Shown: piece by piece, positions 57,391 through 64,000 of the stretch
Numbering within the stretch: the first letter of the stretch is position 1
How the letters are laid out: the number at the start of each line of letters is the position of its first letter
DNA from: Siphonodentalium dalli
Taxonomy: Eukaryota; Mollusca; Scaphopoda; Gadilida; Siphonodentaliidae
DNA: 64,000 bases
Assembly: GCA_032622095.1 (NCBI GenBank)
Contig: CP136063.1
Location: 212,557,982-212,621,981 of the forward strand
Direction: 5' to 3'
Made by a program: the position numbers and the translations under genes
Notes under the pieces: model-generated
Databases searched by the model: none
Seen by the model: the letters and a program-made list of their open reading frames with translations, nothing else
Told to the model about the DNA's origin: nothing

Positions 57391-58695
57391 TCTGTGGGGA
57401 GTTATTTGCGTATATAATCAGTACGAATGTGTCTACACCGAATGTGGTGTACTGGATCGGACAATTTAATTTAGCATAACATGCATGTTATCTATAGCGG
57501 AGACTTGGTTCAACTGTCGCGATGCTTGTTCCGACAGGTCATATATCAGTATACATGTAAGCAATGGCTCTCAAAATCCTGTTCATGTACATTCGTATTG
57601 AATTTTCAAAGTTGCTATCTTTTTCCTGATAAATGTGTCTTTGTTCTCTACCCCGATCTTTGGTAACCGGACATGCATTGGGTGTTCAAACAAAATTAAA
57701 CACCATTTTTTGTCAGGAACATGTATATTTCACAAAGATCATGGACAGATGTCCAGATATGAAAACAACAAAAGATGTTGAATCCATCTCCACTTAGAAT
57801 ACAAATTTATGTCATAGAAGTGCATTCGCCCCGAAGCCCAAATTATCATTCCGGTAAAAAGGATAAAATCGTATATATATACATGTGCAGCTAACAGTGA
57901 CCAACTTTTGAAGTTTTGCGTTATTGATCTAAATATGTCTATTATTTAATTATACCTTGTGTTGTACTCTCTAAATGATGATAAAATACCTGGACATTCG
58001 GCACAAACGCGGAATGTTGTCTCAAATTGAATACACGTCATACATGTTATGATCCGAGGGTCACCCGATGAATGTTTTTCTTCTTCAAAGAAACAGACCA
58101 CCGCACTGAACGTTTAATAAGACGATTGAGAATTCGCACTCCCTTGTACTTCAACTGTCGTATAAAAGGTACTTCATTTAAAATGATAATTGTCGGTGTC
58201 ATCTGATAATATTAAAATGGACACTATTTGGTGACATATTCCTATTTAGAACATTGAATGTTTACCTGTTAACAAATTGTTTGTGTGTTAAATCTATTCT
58301 TCGGTACACAAAACGGCAGCTCCGCTTGGGCGAGAAAAACAACCGGTGAGACATTCATCAGCTTAATTCAATAATTGCCCTTATAGTTAAACAAAGATTT
58401 GTTTTTTAACTGAGTACCCCAGTGCATAGATTCAGAACGCAGGTCCATCATTACAATTTGTCAATGCCCTAAAATATATATAAATATATGTATTTATGTT
58501 TTGGTTCATCAATCTGTTGTTGTTATATGGTGATCCATGATTTAAATTGTTATTAACACCAGTAGACCAGAACACATGCCCTTGACAACAATTAGTCATA
58601 TCACTATAAAACTTTCTTAACTTAATATTATATTTTAAGTACATTTTAAGTACTGTTAGTACTATTACTAATTGTTGATAGCGGATCCTGCATAA

Positions 58696-59121
58696 GGCTA
58701 CGTTCATACGCTGGTAAGTTTGCACGGTATATATGTTTTTGCGGGCATTTCGTCATAGAAAACCATATGGTGCCAGAATATGAACGGAACAGCGCACATA
58801 ACATGCATCTTTACCAAAGCGAAAGAAGTGAGAAGTAACATTTATCTAATTCCACTTGTAACAGTGCTATTGGAATTTGCCTTCAAATACCTGTATGGTT
58901 TATTCTTGCGATATAATTGCGTGATATTTACAGGCAAATTCCGGTAGAATCGTTACTAGTGGAACTACAAAGATTTTACTTCGCACGTATATAGTTAGCT
59001 GTGGCACAGATGCACTTTATGTGCTTGTTTCCGTTCATTTTATGGCACCATATCGTTTTCTACGATAAAATGCCTGAACACCATATATACCGTGCAAACT
59101 TGCCAGTGTATGAACGTACCC
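58696..59121. mobile_element. Long inverted-repeat element, 426 bp
   Basis: GGCTACGTTCATACGCTGG pairs with CCAGTGTATGAACGTACCC; similarity of the arms continues for about 150-200 bases (AAGTTTGCACGGTATATATG, CATATGGTGCCA, ATGAACGGAA). Flanks TAA and TAC; no clear target duplication, so the superfamily is open. Confidence 0.7.
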
Positions 59122-59639
59122 TACAAGGGCCGCAGTGTGGATGGCGGCAGTTTTCTATGCTCTAGAATGTGATCAAACCAAGGAACGCATTATGCCACCA
59201 GCTATCAAATTTCGGTTAACATTATATCAACCACAATGAGTGGTCCTTAGGTTGGTTTAGTTGATGGAGTTGCTTCCCCTTGAGGTAAACAATTATCCCA
59301 TTATTACGTAAATCTAACAACTCAAGCAAACACGAAACTGGTCTTGCTATATATAGTTGGACGTTTTCCAAGTGCATGGGGGACTTTGAGTCAAACATTT
59401 GATCGGAGCTGTATGAAATCAGGGTCCCTATATAGTGGAACATCTATATTCTGCATGTATACATGTACATCTGGGGAAATTCACGTAATCTCATAAAACG
59501 TTTAACCTAACAACTAAATTGTTTATCACATTCATATAGATATATAAAGACGATGATTGTGGGTCATGTGCCAGAATTGCCTCTAATTCATTAATAGTCC
59601 GAAATAATTCGAGTTCGCGCGAGCAATCAATTCTTCCTT

Positions 59640-60840
59640 ATTTGTACAAATTTACGCATGCAAATAGTCTCCACATATTCGCGGAGCAATCGCCGCGACC
59701 TTTGTTTTAGAATGATTACTTTAATGGCTATAATTCACTTATCTTCGATATTTGGTACGTATGTTACATGCACATTACACATATATATACGCTGAATCAG
59801 TTTCCCGTGCATCTTGATAAATATTAGTATTAGTATTTAGACCTATAGGTGTTCAGAATGAGTTGATATATATACCTCTATATATGGTACAAACATGCAG
59901 TTGCAGCGAACGGTTTAATAGTTATAATGCAATTATCTTCGATGTATGGTTCCTGTATTATATGTTTCATATATACAAGACATATTAATTTTCGATGTAT
60001 CTGAGGAGAATATTATATTTTTATTTGACGTTTATATTTAGTTTCAGGAATCGGGTTTCCGACGTGAGTTGATATATATACTAGTCCGTGGGACAATTAT
60101 CAGCAAGCCTCTAGTTTAGAAGTTGGCTGCACCCACTCCAAAGGTTTCTATACATCAAATTAAAGGTCATAGCATCCGATTTTCTAGTTACCCGCTTCAT
60201 AATGTTTCCCAAAATAGATTTATCAAGACAACTCCTACCCCTAAACTAAACTAAACATTTCATCGAGTGTCAGCGTATAAAAACATTATCGCGGTTATAA
60301 AATTAACATGAAATCGTTTATATTAATCATAAATCACAATACAACGACATGAGATCTCACACTGAACCAATTTATAAGCTAGTTCGAAAAAAATGCGATA
60401 AATATTGTGCAATTGTGAAAAATTGCATGGATTTAAAAAAAAAAGGGTCACATATAATTGGCTATAACTTGTGAACCACACAGGAAATTGACCTGTAACA
60501 TATCTAAAAAAAATGCCCCAATTTGGATGATAGAATGCCAATTATATTTATCTGAAAGTGCCATGTGGGCGTAAACATAACCCCACCCCCTAAAATATAA
60601 TTTTCTCAGAAAAAAAAACCGAATTGTATAGTTTACACTTAGAATGCCACATATCAAGTAGACTTTATAGGGGCCTACCTTTATGATATAATCATGCAGG
60701 CAGTTGCAGAGAACTTCGTGTTAGAATGATTGCTTTATTGGCTACAATTCACCTATATAGACGATATTTGCAGGTATCTTATACATGTACATGACGTATT
60801 CATTGAGTTTCCCGCGTACATCTTTAAGCAAAATATAGGG
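59640..60840. repeat. Three degenerate dispersed repeats
   Basis: A unit of AATGGCTATAATTCACTTAT plus CTTCGATATTTGG appears near 59720, 59920 and 60735, preceded by GCAGTTGCAG or a similar word at the latter two. Too diverged for borders. Confidence 0.4.
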
Positions 60841-61360
60841 GTGGCTTTCCGATAGTGTTTTGTTGTTTCATCAGGATAGCAATCCTTTAATGAGGAGGTT
60901 TAGATTGTACGACGGAAAACTTCAAACTTGGGTCGGAAATAGCTACCGACTGTCAGCTGCTATACTCGCGACGATCAATGATATAGTGACAGACGCTCCA
61001 GTTTTGTAGAAACTGGTTTTGATAATTCAGGGTCCAAACCATAATTTCAAACTTGATAGCAAGAGCGGTAACCCACTGTACGTATAGTCAGCATTATGTT
61101 GCCTCACAGAAGTCAGAGACTGAGATTCATGTGTCCACCCAAAATGACACAAACAAGAACGTGTACATCTCTTTATGTTCGTTTTGCGACATGCATGCAT
61201 GCATGGGTCTAATGGATCTTGATAAGACAGTATTAAATTGTTAGATGTGGATGTGATTGTGAGGCAGGAAAGCCACATGCATGTACACAGTTCGCAGTTT
61301 TTGTGATTGGCACATTATATCAGCGAAATCTCCCCGCCCTTCAACTTATCGGCGTTTAAA

Positions 61361-61682
61361 TCTATTATATATTTTTTGAACTTCTGACTGCCTGTCTGTC
61401 TGTCTTCGTGTATGTATGTATGTGTCTTATAGACTCGGAAACTGGTCGACTGATCCGACTCGAATTTGGTTTGTAGGCCTCCTTTGATCCCGGGAACAAT
61501 ATGGGCGGGTCCAATTTCACGTGCGACCGTGTCATTGACCTTGACATTGACCACGCTCATATACGCTCATGTTTCTGGACCGATCGAACAATAGTTTGTC
61601 CGGACGCTGTATATTCTACCCAGACAGAGGCCATCACAAATAAATCACGAAAAGGCCCGACGAAGTCGGGCACATCAGGTAG
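61361..61682 (+). mobile_element. Helitron-like non-autonomous element, 322 bp
   Basis: 5' end A|TCTATTATATATTTT; 3' hairpin GCCCGAC-GAA-GTCGGGC at 61655-61671, then ACATCAGGTAG|T. CTAG is degraded to GTAG. Interior shares TATAGACTCGGAAAC with the 49972 element. Confidence 0.68.
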
Positions 61683-62302
61683 TATATAATAATAGTGGAT
61701 ACTAAACTAGTTAAACTAACTTATACCCAAAGGACCAGGTGGGATTGAGCCCAAATACAATGCATTGCATGGACCCATTACCCTCAGTTGGTGTATATAA
61801 TACCACCTTGGTGCGTAACTGATGGATGTGGATTTCTAATAACGGATGCTGCATGAATTGCTGAGTATGCACGCAGCAACATAAAATGCAGCTTTGAGGA
61901 ACCACAATTAAGCCACACCAAAGTGAATGGTTCGTCTGTGACAACACAACGCGCAGACTGTCCAATGATCGCGTCATTCTGGGGTAATTTGAAGGAGCAA
62001 TTATCATGAAATTCTCTTCACTCGCACAGGATGTGCACGGTAATATAACCGATCCATTTTTCATGTGGCAATAACGCAAACCGTCCGCCCATCGCTATTC
62101 ATGGTACTATATTCATGGATTAATAACGCAATTTAACCGATTTAAACTTCTATATACACCCTCGTGATCTCTTGATGTGGTTAGCGAAATCATTTCGAAC
62201 GAATATTGCGGTGCGAAATTCCGCCTATAGACTATTTCGAAGGCAGATATATGTACTTGGATTTTCACTTGATCGACGTAGGGAGCGGAGAGACACACTT
62301 AA

Positions 62303-63099
62303 CCCTTTATTTACTGAATTCATTGACGAGTAGTTCCCATGGGAATGTTCATATATAGGCTGTTTGTTGAATTTGGTATCTAAACAGTTCCCACAAACTA
62401 ATAAGAATTTGTATGGTCTGTGTCTATTTGTATTGTATCACCCCTGGTCAAGTGGTCCTGCTAATGTGCTATGATGCGGTTGGGTCCTGCTTAATTGCTA
62501 TGATGCTGTTAGTGCAAACTGATGCTGTTAACAAAAAGTACATTTATACTTTTTAAACTAGTCTTTTTCGCGGTGTTCCGATAAACTGAACATATGCAAG
62601 AAAAGCCGTTATGAGTATCAAACATTCAAAAACATATTTATTGCGAAATATTTTTAATACTGGTTGTATTAGTTGTTGTAAATCGACTATAATCAAGATG
62701 GCTATTCACGTCGTTTTAGAAACAACCGCAGGCATTATTATATTCTTCAAAGATATATATGATCTTGGATGTCTCATACACATACTGATTTTTTCTTTCT
62801 TCTCAAATCGCTCGGATTAGCCAAACACCACGAAAATGACAACTTTATAAAAAATAACGGTATTTTTTCGTAACGGCATCAGTTTGCCCTACCCGCATCA
62901 TATCAATTCAGCAGGACCACCAGCATCATATCATATTAGCAGGACCACTTGACCAGGGGTGTGTATGTTATCCTTCTGCAGTTGTATCATCTGTTCGTGT
63001 GTTTGTCGTCTGCTCATATATAATGAACATTAGAATATAGATCATTCCAATACATAATTTTATAATTGGGCGGGATAATCCATTTAGTAATAGAAAGGG
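62303..63099. mobile_element. Family E MITE (reverse) with nested element
   Basis: TTAA both sides (62299-62302, 63100-63103). CCCTTTATTTACTGAATTCA to CCATTTAGTAATAGAAAGGG. Split by 62439-62961. Confidence 0.78.
62439..62961. mobile_element. Element with long inverted repeats and 5-bp target duplication
   Basis: CACCCCTGGTCAAGTGGTCC and its exact complement at the right; imperfect pairing continues for about 100 bases (CAAACTGATGCTGTTA / its complement). TGTAT on both sides (62434-62438, 62962-62966). No transposase; superfamily unassigned. Confidence 0.8.
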
Positions 63100-63276
63100 T
63101 TAAAGGTCAGTCTAAAGTGAAATTCAAGGACTAGATCATTCCATAAATCTCTACTCCGGCCAACGCCCGTAGAGATCATATTCCACCAGTAAATAACCTT
63201 GGAGCTTTTTGAAGTTTTGACAGGGAACCTTATAAAGTCGAAAATTAACGCGGGGAATATATTTCTTACTTATTCA

Positions 63277-63365
63277 GGGGGGGGGGGGTGAATTTTTTTT
63301 TCCGGGGTGGGTGGGTGGTCAAAGCCACCAACAAGCAATTTTTTCCGCAACTAAAAAAAAAAAAT
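63277..63365. repeat. Family T fragment
   Basis: G10 run, T-run, CCGGGGTGGGTGGGTGG and a following A-run. Confidence 0.5.
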
Positions 63366-63659
63366 CCTGCTTGTTTTTTAGTGTTTTGGCAATGAGTTGG
63401 GCTTCAAAACCACCTTGAATGAGAGAAATAATGTAATTCTAACTGTAAACTGACTGCAGGCAGTTATCGTGTTGTATTTTGTTGCAAATTTTGAAATCCA
63501 AGATGGCCGCTGGCAGCCATGTTTTTTTGGCCGAATGACCTCAAAATGACTCATTCCTATTTACATGTCCATGTTAACATCCATGATAAATAGTATGCAC
63601 AGAAATTCATATACAGCTGTTTACAGTGAATTTCCCCCCGCAAATCTCTGTTTTAGTGT

Positions 63660-63811
63660 TAAAAGGGGGGGGGGTGGGTGTCAAAAAATGGTCGGAAAAA
63701 ACTGCCGAAAACGGAAAAAAAATTGGCGGTGGGGGTGGGTGGGTACAAAAAATGATCGAAAGGGAAAAAATGCCATACGTGCCTGAATTTTTTTTCCGAC
63801 CCCCCCCCCCC
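63660..63811. repeat. Family T repeat
   Basis: G10 run, GTGGGTGTC, TGGTCGGAAAAAACTGCCG, GGTGGGTGGGT, CATACGTGCCTGAA, T-run and C12 run. Homologous to 55893-56087 in the opposite orientation. Confidence 0.6.
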
Positions 63812-63815
63812 TGAC

Positions 63816-63992
63816 TTATTATCTGTTCCTTAATAATGTACTTCACCGTAGGTGATTTATGGAATTTCTCCTGCATGAGTAATAAATTCAAAATTTATTG
63901 CGACATCGGCTCACCAAGTCAGAGAAAAGCAAGCAAGTTTGAGTTGGGACATTCACCTGCAGCGAAGTACATTATTAAGGAACAGATAATAA
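63816..63992. repeat. Inverted repeat with 32-base arms at the window edge
   Basis: TTATTATCTGTTCCTTAATA...TACTTC pairs with GAAGTACATTATTAAGGAAC...; about 110 bases between. Probably a MITE adjoining the family T repeat. Confidence 0.65.
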
Positions 63993-64000
63993 CTAAAAAA

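Larger units (their letters stand above)
54606..58695. other. Downstream intergenic region
   Basis: Apart from the family T repeats and the short family D copy, no gene. Frames at 54645-54968 and 55775-56110 are not convincing; the latter lies on homopolymer repeat. Confidence 0.45.
59122..62298. other. Downstream intergenic region
   Basis: Contains the degenerate repeats near 59640-60840 and the Helitron-like element; the rest shows no recognised gene or RNA. Confidence 0.45.

Overview
The window looks like AT-rich nuclear DNA from an invertebrate, most likely a mollusc and plausibly a bivalve. It has small exons with GT-AG borders, very long introns, no bacterial gene layout, and many short non-autonomous transposons. 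One of these is a tandem ~161-bp array with a hairpin, of the 'pearl'/Helentron-associated type known from bivalves. No species can be named from the sequence.

One protein-coding gene can be supported. It lies on the + strand and is spliced from seven exons (15235-15323, 17947-18024, 22179-22247, 25986-26065, 27709-27723, 33915-34211, 40411-40997). The exons join in a single frame of 1,215 bases, giving 404 residues and a stop. The product is the C-terminal part of a FERM-domain protein of the FRMD3/FRMD5 (band 4.1-like) type: the end of the FERM F3 lobe, the FERM-adjacent region, a Lys/Glu/Pro-rich low-complexity linker, an acidic stretch, one transmembrane helix and a short basic tail. The 5' exons (F1, F2 and the first part of F3) were not found and probably lie upstream. 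Two in-phase candidate microexons (1655-1681 and 8189-8206) lie in what would be the preceding intron.

Most of the rest is transposon-derived, in several layers. (1) TTAA-flanked elements with CCCTTT ends (families A, A', B, E), most carrying one or two near-perfect palindromes. (2) TTAA-flanked elements with AG/GG ends (families M, N, P, Q and others). (3) hAT-like elements with 8-bp target duplications (family C and four single elements). (4) A Tc1/mariner-like palindrome of about 213 bp flanked by TA (family D, ten copies). (5) Two short Helitron-like elements, one pearl-like array, one element with long terminal inverted repeats and a 5-bp duplication, and G/C-homopolymer repeats. Several are nested, so empty-site comparisons can be read directly: D in E, C in E, a 28S-rDNA-bearing TTAA element in E, Q in G, and M in P.

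The region from 0 to 41 kb is the 3' half of the FRMD-like gene with its repeat-filled introns. From 41 to 64 kb is downstream sequence with no recognisable gene. The most unusual observations are a 28S rRNA gene fragment carried in a TTAA-flanked element (43090-43567) and palindromes whose copy-specific substitutions are mirrored in both arms. No transposase, tRNA gene or CRISPR array was recognised.
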